Of a stretch of DNA of 64,000 nucleotides, positions 52,664 through 60,506 are shown piece after piece. The position numbers were made by a program, and so were the translations under genes. Numbering within the stretch: position 1 is the stretch's first letter; each line of letters starts with the position of its first letter. The notes under the pieces are model-generated. The model ran no database searches. It was not told where the DNA came from and saw only the letters and a program-made list of their open reading frames with translations. Source of the DNA: Paraburkholderia sp. Tr-20389 (GTDB taxonomy: Bacteria > Pseudomonadota > Gammaproteobacteria > Burkholderiales > Burkholderiaceae); the NCBI RefSeq assembly GCF_017104565.1, contig NZ_JAAGPD010000001.1, positions 620,001-684,000 of the forward strand, read 5' to 3'.

Positions 52664-52926
52664 CTGGTGGTGATTGAAAACGGATATGTTGAAAGGCAAC
52701 GACGTATCCGTGATTAAAACACAACCCGTCGCCGATCATCGTGCCCGTGAGTCGTTGACTCGCCGCAAACTGTCGGCCCGATGTGTCATCGCGCTTTATT
52801 TCAAAGTCTTTCCGTGTCGCCAATCCGCGACAGACGGGCTTTCGGGCGGTCCGGCAAGATCGCCCTTGCCTTCGACCTCGTGCGGCTTCGCCATCCGGCT
52901 TCACAGCGCGATTTGACAATCTGCCT

Positions 52927-53322
52927 TCACCATCCGATGCCCGACACGACGATCATCGCGCCCGCGTTGCCCGGCGGCGTGCCGTTCGCGCGGGGACAGT
53001 AGACCATTTCGCCCGCCTCGATCGCCCGGCCCGTCAACACGCAGATGCCCGCCCTGCGCGCGATGTTCACGCGCCACGTCTGATAGCCGTAGTGGCCCGT
53101 CCGCGCGTCGCACCACGAGACCGTCAGCGTCTGCGGCGTCGGCTTGTCCAGCACGCGCACGGTCGGCTGGCTGCGCCCGTCCCAACGCGCCGCCGTACGC
53201 GCCCTGCGCCCGGCCGGCCGCGGCGCCTCGATGGGTTCCGGCCTGACCTCGAAGTTGCGGATGGCCGCAACGGTGCGGGGCCAGACATCGGCAATGGGTT
53301 CGATCCGTACGCGCTCAGACAT
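52927..53322 (-). CDS. DUF3331-domain protein
   Basis: A 131-residue protein of a Burkholderiaceae-specific family, recognised by VSWCDARTGHYGYQTWRVNIAR and GICVLTGRAIEAGEMVYCPR. The cysteines in ICVLTG and YCPR suggest a small zinc-binding or treble-clef-like fold. No function is known for the family. It is divergent from the TetR gene, with a short perfect palindrome just before its start. Confidence 0.85.
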   Translation of the reverse strand: MSERVRIEPIADVWPRTVAAIRNFEVRPEPIEAPRPAGRRARTAARWDGRSQPTVRVLDKPTPQTLTVSWCDARTGHYGYQTWRVNIARRAGICVLTGRAIEAGEMVYCPRANGTPPGNAGAMIVVSGIGW

Positions 53323-53328
53323 GATTGA

Positions 53329-53341
53329 TTGAATAATTCAA
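53329..53341. promoter_or_regulatory. Perfect palindrome TTGAAT-A-ATTCAA
   Basis: A 13-bp inverted repeat, seven bases upstream of the DUF3331 start in the divergent region shared with the TetR gene; a candidate TetR operator. Confidence 0.4.
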
Positions 53342-53463
53342 CACGTGATGAATATTGAGATCGTAACGGCGCGGCGGGCGCGTGTCAAACCGGCTCGTTG
53401 CGGCCCCTTTCCGGGGGCTCGGTTAAACTCACGCCTGATCTGACGATCGGCAAGTACATTCGA

Positions 53464-54123
53464 ATGAAAGACGTAATGGCAGCAGCGGACCCCCACAAAG
53501 AGACGAAGCGCGCACGCGGACGCCCGGCATCGAGCGCGTCGGTCGGGCCGGACGTGATCCTGCGCAATGCGCGCAAGACCTTCGGCAAACGGGGATTCGA
53601 GGCGACCAGCGTGCGCGAGATCGCGCGCGACTCAGGCGTCGATGCGGCGCTCGTCGCGCATCATTTCGGTTCGAAGGAAACGCTTTGGCTCGCGGTCGTC
53701 GAACAGATCGCGGAACAGATGGCGCCGATGATCGACGCCACGGCGGCCTTGCAAAGCTCGCCGCTGGGCCCGAGGGCGCGTGTGGAAAGCGCCGTCGCGC
53801 GGTTCATCGACGAAGTGTTCAGCGACCCCGACGTCGGCATTTTCTTCTCGACGGCGGCGACGGAAGAAGGCGAACGGCTGAACGTGCTGATCGAGCGGCT
53901 GGTGCGCCCTTACCACGACGCGCTCGTGCCGCTGTTCGCCGACGCAGCAAAACGGGGCGAGTTGAAGATCAAGGACGCCAGCGTGATGTTTTTCATGCTG
54001 CTGAACGCGATCAGCAAGACGGTCGCGTACAGCCATCTGATGCGGGCGTTTTCGTCGCTGCCCGAGCATGAAAAGAAGTTCAAGCGCACGGTGCTGGAGA
54101 CGGCGCTGGGCATGCTGGCCTAG
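53464..54123 (+). CDS. TetR-family transcriptional regulator
   Basis: A 219-residue regulator with an N-terminal HTH (about residues 30-75; ARKTFGKRGFEATSVREIARDSGVDAALVAHHFGSKETLW) and a helical ligand domain with the CMTR-like C-terminus. An ATG at 53476 is an alternative start. It is divergent from the DUF3331 gene and followed closely by a convergent small gene. Ligand and targets are unknown; no efflux genes are adjacent. Confidence 0.92.
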   Translation: MKDVMAAADPHKETKRARGRPASSASVGPDVILRNARKTFGKRGFEATSVREIARDSGVDAALVAHHFGSKETLWLAVVEQIAEQMAPMIDATAALQSSPLGPRARVESAVARFIDEVFSDPDVGIFFSTAATEEGERLNVLIERLVRPYHDALVPLFADAAKRGELKIKDASVMFFMLLNAISKTVAYSHLMRAFSSLPEHEKKFKRTVLETALGMLA

Positions 54124-54150
54124 CCTGCGCGGTCTTCCGCGCGGAACGGG

Positions 54151-54435
54151 TCAGACGGCGACCGTGCGCCGCGCCTGATACAGCGTTTCCCGTTCGAGCA
54201 GGTCCAGCAGCGCGATGACCCGCTGCCGCTGCGTCGTCACCAGGTCGTACATTTGCGCGAGCTTGCGCAGCCGCTTGGCCCAGTATTCATAGTCCAGCTT
54301 CGATACATCGTCGGCTCCCGTCCGGCGAACCACGTACTGAACCATCCTCTCCAGATGCTCCAGTTCCACGTCCGCAAGGCTCGCCGAGCGCAGCGTCGCG
54401 ACGTCCGCCGGCGTTTCCATTTTTATTGCTGGCAT
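54151..54435 (-). CDS. Conserved-type hypothetical protein
   Basis: A 94-residue helical protein starting MPAIKMETPADVATLR. Segments such as LERMVQYVVRRTGADDVSKLDYEYW and LAQMYDLVTTQRQRVIALLDLL give an amphipathic, all-alpha profile. Codon use resembles its neighbours. I recall similar small proteins in Burkholderia but know no function. It is convergent with the TetR gene, 27 bases away. Confidence 0.7.
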   Translation of the reverse strand: MPAIKMETPADVATLRSASLADVELEHLERMVQYVVRRTGADDVSKLDYEYWAKRLRKLAQMYDLVTTQRQRVIALLDLLERETLYQARRTVAV

Positions 54436-54774
54436 GTTGGCCCCCGATCTTTACGTGTAGCTGCCGAACCGGCCGCGCCCGACTGTCTCCGACGACAGCG
54501 GCTGCGTAGCGCCCACGGTGCCGCCACATCGACGATGCACCACCGCGCGACCTGTCCTGCTCTTTTCGGAGAACAATAGCGCGGCTTCCGGCGAGGGCTT
54601 TACCATGCGTCTCAGTTCGAGAATGCATCGCGAAAATTCGCTGCAGCGGCTTTGCGCGAGGCGATGCGCCATGCATCGACGGATGAGATGCCGCCGTATT
54701 CGCATCCGGCCTCAGGAGAAACAATCGTCGCGCAAACGATTGCGCCTTGCCGCGAAGCGCAAAGTAGCGGCCCT
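54436..54774. other. Intergenic stretch, nothing recognised
   Basis: 339 bases between two leftward genes. Open frames here are short and arginine-rich with no family resemblance. It probably carries the promoter of the small hypothetical gene and the 3' end of the carboxypeptidase transcript is at its right edge; no clear hairpin seen. Confidence 0.5.
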
Positions 54775-56148
54775 TCAATTCGCCTCGATACAGAACGCCA
54801 ACAACCCCGAGGTGACCTCGTCGATGATCTGCTTCATCTCCGGATAGGCGGGATGGAACGGCGTCGGATTGTCGGGGCTGCCCCATTCGATCGTGTACGA
54901 GAACACCTTCGCCTTCTTCGCGTCGACGATGTGACGGCTGAACGCGTAGTCGTCGGAGGTGCCGGCTGTCGGATAGAGGCTCATCGACTGTTCCGTCTTG
55001 TACACGCGGCCGCGCGACGCCTTGATCGCATCGCGCATCTCGTTCGCGAGATGCACCGCGATTTTCTTGTCTTCGCTCTTGATGTACTCGCGATACGCGG
55101 TGTCGTTCGCGATGCCGCGTTTGCCGTCGTATGCGGGATTCTGGAAGTTCATGTCGGGGTGACTGCTCTGGTCTTCGTCGTCGCCCCAGTTGTACAGAAT
55201 GTCTTCCGAATAGCTGTGCAGATCGACGAAATAGCGGATGTTCGGGTACGTGTCGAACATCCAGACAGCGTTCTGCGTTTCAGGCTCGGATTCGGCGGAG
55301 GGGCCGATGTACACCTCGAAATCGCAGGGATCGATGGAATTGGCGATGGGGCTGTGCGGATCGAAGTACTGCGGAAAATTCCACAGGAAGTTGTAGTTGC
55401 GATTGATGTCCACGCCGCAGCATTGCGGCTGCGTATGGCCTGCCGGCGCCGGCCGGCGGTTCTTGCGCCACATCGACTCCGCCGTCATGCTGTAATGGCG
55501 GCCATCGGGGTTGGCTTGCGGAAACACGAACAGGTCTTTCGTTTCGATGACATGCTTGATGTCCGCCGCGCTGAAAGTTCTGCTGCCGATCTTGATGGGC
55601 GTGTGCGTGGCGTACGCATTCGAAAGCAGCTGCACGAAATGAATCAGGATGTCGGGGCTGCCCCACTCCCGCGCATGCACGCCGCCCAGAAAATAGATGC
55701 CGGGACGCGCCGCGCCATTGCCCTTGCCGATTTTCAGCGCGTGGCAGGTGCGTTTTTCCCATGTCGTGTGCGGCAGCTTGATCAGCTTGGTAAAGGTATC
55801 GTTGGGCGCGGCCGTTGCAGCCGCCAGCGCGGCCTCGACCTGATCGACGTCCAGATAACCCGTGCCCGCTGCAACCGACAACGACTCCAGCGCTTGCGGA
55901 CCGGCCGTCCGCGCACGCGTCTCACGCTGGCGCGCCTTGCCTTCGGCGTCCACGTCCTCGGCACGATCGACCTGATAGCCGGCTGCTTTTAGCGCCTTCA
56001 GCTGCTCATCCGTTGCATGCGCGTCGACGCGATAGCCGTCGTGAACCTTTTCGATCGTATGGCGCGCAACGATGATCTTGTGCTTCGTCACGAGATCGGC
56101 CAGCGCCGCCTGATCTTTACCTGTGATGCGAGCGTGATAGCGAGACAT
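54775..56148 (-). CDS. M14-family zinc carboxypeptidase
   Basis: A 457-residue metallocarboxypeptidase. Zinc ligands His158 and Glu161 lie in GGVHAREWGSPD and the third in VDLHSYSEDILY. Substrate arginine is in GVDINRNYNFLWN and the catalytic glutamate in SYTIEWGSPDNP. The first 120 residues form a charged prodomain-like region without a signal peptide. AGGAG supports MSRYHAR. It removes C-terminal residues from peptides; absence of a signal peptide suggests cytosolic action or non-classical export. Confidence 0.92.
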   Translation of the reverse strand: MSRYHARITGKDQAALADLVTKHKIIVARHTIEKVHDGYRVDAHATDEQLKALKAAGYQVDRAEDVDAEGKARQRETRARTAGPQALESLSVAAGTGYLDVDQVEAALAAATAAPNDTFTKLIKLPHTTWEKRTCHALKIGKGNGAARPGIYFLGGVHAREWGSPDILIHFVQLLSNAYATHTPIKIGSRTFSAADIKHVIETKDLFVFPQANPDGRHYSMTAESMWRKNRRPAPAGHTQPQCCGVDINRNYNFLWNFPQYFDPHSPIANSIDPCDFEVYIGPSAESEPETQNAVWMFDTYPNIRYFVDLHSYSEDILYNWGDDEDQSSHPDMNFQNPAYDGKRGIANDTAYREYIKSEDKKIAVHLANEMRDAIKASRGRVYKTEQSMSLYPTAGTSDDYAFSRHIVDAKKAKVFSYTIEWGSPDNPTPFHPAYPEMKQIIDEVTSGLLAFCIEAN

Positions 56149-56474
56149 GTCGATCTCCTGTGACGTGGTGTTCTTCTGATCAAAACGGCGCACGGGCCCG
56201 CCATTTCAAGTGCAAGGCCGCGCGCGTGTCCGTTCCTGCGTGTATCACCAAAGTCATAGGGGCCCAGGCGCGCGCAGCAACCATACTGGCTTCATACGGC
56301 GCTCGCGAGTGTCACGATTCACGTGTCAACGAAGTCAATCCTGTTCCCCACAGATCCTGATGGTTGCTCACGTCTATGGTCGGCGTGTATCACGTTCCCG
56401 TCGAACGCCTTACACGCCTCGTCTCGGTCCGGCGCAACCGGGTAATGCGCCGCTAAGTTCGTAAGGAGACTCAC
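56149..56474. other. Divergent intergenic region, nothing further recognised
   Basis: 326 bases between the leftward carboxypeptidase gene and the rightward small secreted-protein gene. It must hold both promoters. GTAAGGAG before the rightward ATG is a good ribosome-binding site. No recognisable gene or RNA. Confidence 0.5.
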
Positions 56475-56744
56475 ATGAAGACGATGCTCATCCTCTGTGG
56501 CGGCGTGCTCTGCCTGACAGCCATGCAAGCCTATGCGCAGGAAACCACCACGACCAATGCGTCGACCGCGACACCCGAAACCGTGATCAATTCCGAAGGC
56601 CCCGGCATGTCGTCGACCTCGATGTCGGGCGGTACCGCCATGAATCACGGCAAGACGCGCGCCGAGGTCTATCAGGACCTCGTGCACTCGCAACAGAGCG
56701 GCGAAGCGCAACGGCTGAACGACCTGTTCAAAGGCGGCAACTGA
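56475..56744 (+). CDS. Small secreted DUF4148-like protein
   Basis: An 89-residue protein with a signal peptide (MLILCGGVLCLTAMQAYAQ, cleavage after AYA), a threonine/serine-rich middle and the C-terminal motif KTRAEVYQDLVHSQQSGEAQ typical of DUF4148 exported proteins in Burkholderia. Periplasmic; function unknown. It is followed by a strong intrinsic terminator. Confidence 0.82.
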   Translation: MKTMLILCGGVLCLTAMQAYAQETTTTNASTATPETVINSEGPGMSSTSMSGGTAMNHGKTRAEVYQDLVHSQQSGEAQRLNDLFKGGN

Positions 56745-56790
56745 TCGCTTCGTGCGTCGTCGGCCGGCGATGCACGGCGAACAGTGCGAG

Positions 56791-56817
56791 GGCCCGTCGG
56801 CAACGACGGGCCTTTTT
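56791..56817 (+). terminator. Intrinsic terminator after the DUF4148-like gene
   Basis: GGCCCGTCG and CGACGGGCC pair perfectly around GCAA, followed by TTTTT. Confidence 0.9.
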
Positions 56818-56839
56818 CATTCTCCTTTCGCAACGCACG

Positions 56840-59101
56840 CTACAGCTTGACGCCGCGCTTCTTCCAGCGCGGCGAAGGAAACCGCCCGAAGCCTCCGCGC
56901 GGCGCGGGCAGCCTCGGCACCCACGCATGAGCCGGCAGCGGGAGGACGGGCGGCTTCGCGGTGCCGGGACAGGTGCCAAGCTGATTCGCCATCGATGCGG
57001 CAGACGCCGGCACCGGATCCACCACCTGCGCGCGTTGGTCGACCCAGGTACGCGCCGAGAACGGCGGCATCCCATGCGGCTGGATGACAGGCGCCTTTCC
57101 AATCACTTGTGCACACGCGATCGCACGCGCAACCTGCGGCGCGGCCGCGCTCGTCCCCGATATCGCGGCGAGCGAGCCGCTGCGCGTGCTGGCACCGAGC
57201 ACACCTGCACAGGCGGGCGAGTCCTCGCTGATAGCAGTCGCATCGGGACCCACTCTCACGGTCACGCCCAGCGAAGGTCCCGTCGACGAATACTTCGCCG
57301 CCGTGCCATCCGTGCGCCGGTATCCGCCGACCACGACGGTGGAGTCGCCCGTCGCAATCGAATTCAGCGTGCTGCGTCGGTTGATCCAGGAGTCGGTATT
57401 GTTGTCGTCGGTATCGCGCACATGCATGCCGCCGAAAAAGCGTTTGTAGCGCGGATCGTCGAAACGCGACTGGCGTCCGCGAATGGGAAAACCATAGGCC
57501 GTTTCGTTGCGCTGGATCCATGCATGGATATCGAGCGACCCGCTGGTGCTCGCGAGATTCGCCAGCGTCACGACCCAGTTGCCCGCAGGCGCCGCGATAC
57601 GCGCCGGTTGAAGCGTGACGGTCGGCGCGAGCGCGATCAGGATCATGCTGCGCTGGCCTGTCGCGACCCGGTCCAGATACACGACCGTGCACAACAGGTC
57701 GCGGCCGTTCTGCCACGCCGCCATATTCTTCACCGCGATGGGTGGACTCGGGTCGCCCCAGGGCGGGTGTATCCGGACCGTCACCGTCGATGCATCCGCA
57801 TGGTCCGGCAACCAGATCTCCAGAAAGCCCGGCGTTGCGCAGTCCGGCAGCGCGCGCCACGTGATGTCGTGCGACGTGCCGTTCTCTACGGAGAAACTCG
57901 CATGACAACGCAGCATGTTGCTATTGCCCGCCGGCACGACGACGCTCAGGTCGTGATGCATCGCGATCAGTTCGTCGATCGCGCTTTCGATGATCGAACT
58001 GCCGTCGTGCGATCCCGCCATATAGCCGTAGCTCAGATTCAGCACGACGCAATACTTCGCGCCATCGGCAAGATCGTCGGCGCAGCGCAGGATATAGCGC
58101 ATCGCATCGAGCGCATGCACGGCGAACCAGCGTCCCGTCGTATCGCGCACGGTCCGGCCCGCTGTCCTGAACTGCACGCCGAGCACACGCACTTGCTCCA
58201 GTGCATCACGCTGCTCGCGTTCGTCCGGTGACATCGACGCGGCATGAAGTGGATTGGGCCGCAAGCCGCCCGCGAGATCCATCACTTCCGTGCCATGTGC
58301 CCAACGCCTGCGCACGTTGATGTAGCCTGCCTGCGCGTACACGGCGTCTTCGTCGACCTGCCCGGCCTGCGTGCAGCGCGCGAGCAGCGCGTCGATATCG
58401 GCCTTCGTGAACTCGCGCCCGTAATGCAGCGCCGGCGGCATACCCGCTGCGTCGTCCTGATTCCAGAAGCGTTCGATACGCGTAGTCGACGGCGTGGCCG
58501 TGGAGCGAAACCGTTCGTGCGCGAATGCAAGGCCGTCGTCCATCACGCCGAGAAACGTCATTTGCCCGGAACCGGTGTTCGCGCCCGCGACGGGAGGCGC
58601 TGAAGCGGAAGCCACGGGACCGAACGCCGGGCCCGTTCCCGCTGCCAGCGTTCCCGCATCCGGCAAGGTGCTGGTAGCGGGTGCATCGTCGGGCACGACG
58701 GGCATGCCGAGTTCGAAGCGCTTCACGAAACCTTTGAGCGTTGTATCGAGTTGAGTGAAGAACGCCTTCGTCACGACAGCCGTCAGGAAGTGCGTCTGCG
58801 CGAGGTCGGCAGGCGGATAGCGATACAGCGACGACACCTGTATCCATGCTTTCCACGCCGCATGCGCGCCTTCGAGACTCTCCGCGAACGACTTCGCGGT
58901 CAGCGCCGTGCCATTCGGCTCAGTAGATTCGAGTTCGATGATGACGCGAATCCAGCCCGCGGGCGGTCCGCCGAGATCGGCGAACTGCGTCGCATCGGCC
59001 CACGCGAAATAGGGGTCTGCGCTTGCCGTATCGGCGGCGCGGCCCGTCCAGTCGACCCCGCTCCACGCGCCGCCCGTGCCCGTCAACGATTGCCAGGTCA
59101 T
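56840..59101 (-). CDS. Subtilisin-like serine protease (S8 family)
   Basis: A 753-residue protease. The catalytic triad is recognisable as Asp188 or Asp189 in GVMDDGLAFAHERF, His269 in RWAHGTEVMDLAGG and Ser651 in SGTSAAAPQVARA. The long insert between His and Ser includes a beta-sandwich-like stretch. No signal peptide is seen at MTWQSLTGTGG. It is 41 bases downstream of the PAP2-like gene and belongs to the cyclase locus; it is likely made with it. Targets are unknown. Confidence 0.9.
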   Translation of the reverse strand: MTWQSLTGTGGAWSGVDWTGRAADTASADPYFAWADATQFADLGGPPAGWIRVIIELESTEPNGTALTAKSFAESLEGAHAAWKAWIQVSSLYRYPPADLAQTHFLTAVVTKAFFTQLDTTLKGFVKRFELGMPVVPDDAPATSTLPDAGTLAAGTGPAFGPVASASAPPVAGANTGSGQMTFLGVMDDGLAFAHERFRSTATPSTTRIERFWNQDDAAGMPPALHYGREFTKADIDALLARCTQAGQVDEDAVYAQAGYINVRRRWAHGTEVMDLAGGLRPNPLHAASMSPDEREQRDALEQVRVLGVQFRTAGRTVRDTTGRWFAVHALDAMRYILRCADDLADGAKYCVVLNLSYGYMAGSHDGSSIIESAIDELIAMHHDLSVVVPAGNSNMLRCHASFSVENGTSHDITWRALPDCATPGFLEIWLPDHADASTVTVRIHPPWGDPSPPIAVKNMAAWQNGRDLLCTVVYLDRVATGQRSMILIALAPTVTLQPARIAAPAGNWVVTLANLASTSGSLDIHAWIQRNETAYGFPIRGRQSRFDDPRYKRFFGGMHVRDTDDNNTDSWINRRSTLNSIATGDSTVVVGGYRRTDGTAAKYSSTGPSLGVTVRVGPDATAISEDSPACAGVLGASTRSGSLAAISGTSAAAPQVARAIACAQVIGKAPVIQPHGMPPFSARTWVDQRAQVVDPVPASAASMANQLGTCPGTAKPPVLPLPAHAWVPRLPAPRGGFGRFPSPRWKKRGVKL

Positions 59102-59142
59102 CGCCCACCTCGCTCGAACAGGGTTGAGAGCTTTTGCTTACG

Positions 59143-60459
59143 TCAGAACTTCGTGTTCGCGAGACTGTTGCCGTTCCACTCGGCCTCGGCCTGATTCCAG
59201 AGCCACGACAGGATGTTCGAACCGTCGACGACGACGGTCGTCGGATCCCATTGGAGATACGGAAACTTGCCCTTGATCGTGTTCTGATCGGCAACACTGT
59301 TCGGATCCATGTCGTGCAATTGCGCATAGATTTTGACGTCGTCCAAGCTCAAAGGCTCGTGATAATCGAAATCCGGATTGTCCGCCGCCGTCACGAGATT
59401 GCCCATGAATGAGCGCGGAATAATCGTGCCGTCGCTTCGCGTGTACATACCGGTGTCGCGCGGCGGCGGCGGTTCAGGCGACGGCCCTGGCGGCGGAAGA
59501 TTGCGCGTGCAGCGCGCGACGAAATATTCGCCGAGCGCCGTACCGAGCACGTGTCCCGCGATACCGTCGACAGGAAAATGCACACCCGCTACGGTGCGGT
59601 TCATAGCCACGCGATACGCCTGCCGCATCGCCTGCTGATAGAAGACGGTGCCGAACTTCTGATTGAATAGCGCGCAGAGTACGACGGCGACGATGAACGC
59701 CTGGGTCGAATGCCCGCTTGGCAGCGAGCCATGTCCCGGCGTCTGGATCATCGGCTGCACCTGCGACGAATATTCGATCGCGCGCGGCGCGGCAATCGCA
59801 TGCTTGAAGCGGATCTCCGTGAAGATCGCCAGACGCACGGCGGTATCGAGCAGTTCGATGGTCTTCGGCGTGCGGCTCGGATGCAGATAGATCAGCATGC
59901 CCCAGAACGCGTGCTGCGGTCCGAGCTGGCAGAGTATCTCGGCCATGCGATCCTCGCGCAGGTCCGAATAGAAGTCGAGCCATTCGGCCTGCGCCTCGAA
60001 GACGTCCTTACCCGGACGGCTCAGACTCACGATCTTTACGTCAGCGGCGCCCGCCGTCGACGACCGATGCCAGAGCTGCGCATGTTGAACGTTCGCCGCC
60101 GCGGCATCGTTCTCTATCGAGAAACGCAGGTTCGACAGCAGTTCGAAATCTATCGCCGTTGCGCGGACCCACGGCTCCCATCGCCAGAGCTGCCGATAGT
60201 CGTCAAGCGGCCGAAAGTTCATCACGTCGAAGTTCAGCGTGACGTCCTGAGGCGTACGCCAACTGCCGACGATGCCGTCGCGGTGACCGATCATCGCTTC
60301 CGCGAACAGCGGCCCGTCGCACGGTACGCCACCTCCGCCCTGATCGTAGACGCCGCCTGCTCCGCCCGCACCGCCGGCGCCTCCCGCTCCACCGGCACCG
60401 CCCGCCCCGCCTGCGCCACCCGCACCGCCTGCACCGCCTGCACCGCCCAGTCCGCTCAC
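59143..60459 (-). CDS. PAP2/vanadium-haloperoxidase-like protein with Gly-Gly-Ala repeat head
   Basis: A 438-residue protein. The phosphatase/haloperoxidase core is given by PSGHSTQAFI and the C-terminal NRTVAGVHFPVDGIAGHVLG (R-x5-H-x3-D). The upstream K-x-R region is probably RFKHAIAAPRA. The N-terminus is (GGA)10 followed by a glycine-rich stretch, with no signal peptide. The start is GTG with AGGAGG seven bases upstream. It could be a vanadium-dependent haloperoxidase or an acid phosphatase; the proline-rich stretch near residue 330 is unusual. It lies 47 bases after the cyclase gene. Confidence 0.85.
   Translation of the reverse strand: MSGLGGAGGAGGAGGAGGAGGAGGAGGAGGAGGAGGVYDQGGGGVPCDGPLFAEAMIGHRDGIVGSWRTPQDVTLNFDVMNFRPLDDYRQLWRWEPWVRATAIDFELLSNLRFSIENDAAAANVQHAQLWHRSSTAGAADVKIVSLSRPGKDVFEAQAEWLDFYSDLREDRMAEILCQLGPQHAFWGMLIYLHPSRTPKTIELLDTAVRLAIFTEIRFKHAIAAPRAIEYSSQVQPMIQTPGHGSLPSGHSTQAFIVAVVLCALFNQKFGTVFYQQAMRQAYRVAMNRTVAGVHFPVDGIAGHVLGTALGEYFVARCTRNLPPPGPSPEPPPPRDTGMYTRSDGTIIPRSFMGNLVTAADNPDFDYHEPLSLDDVKIYAQLHDMDPNSVADQNTIKGKFPYLQWDPTTVVVDGSNILSWLWNQAEAEWNGNSLANTKF
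60352..60447. repeat. Nine-base tandem repeat encoding (Gly-Gly-Ala)10-Gly-Gly
   Basis: Ten and two-thirds copies of a near-identical 9-base unit (plus-strand type GCACCGCCT/GCGCCACCC) encode the head of the PAP2-like protein. Wobble differences between units show selection for the amino acids. Slippage could vary copy number. Confidence 0.85.
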
Positions 60460-60506
60460 GATAGGCCTCCTCTCTCAGGGATCCCGCACCGCATCGACGT
60501 CTTCTT

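Noticed and set aside
54652-55992. 446-codon plus-strand open frame
   Set aside because: Antisense to the M14 carboxypeptidase, whose zinc-binding residues and ribosome-binding site are clear.
60352-60447. CRISPR-like or intergenic repeat array
   Set aside because: The repeat unit is nine bases, has no spacers and is in frame within a protein.
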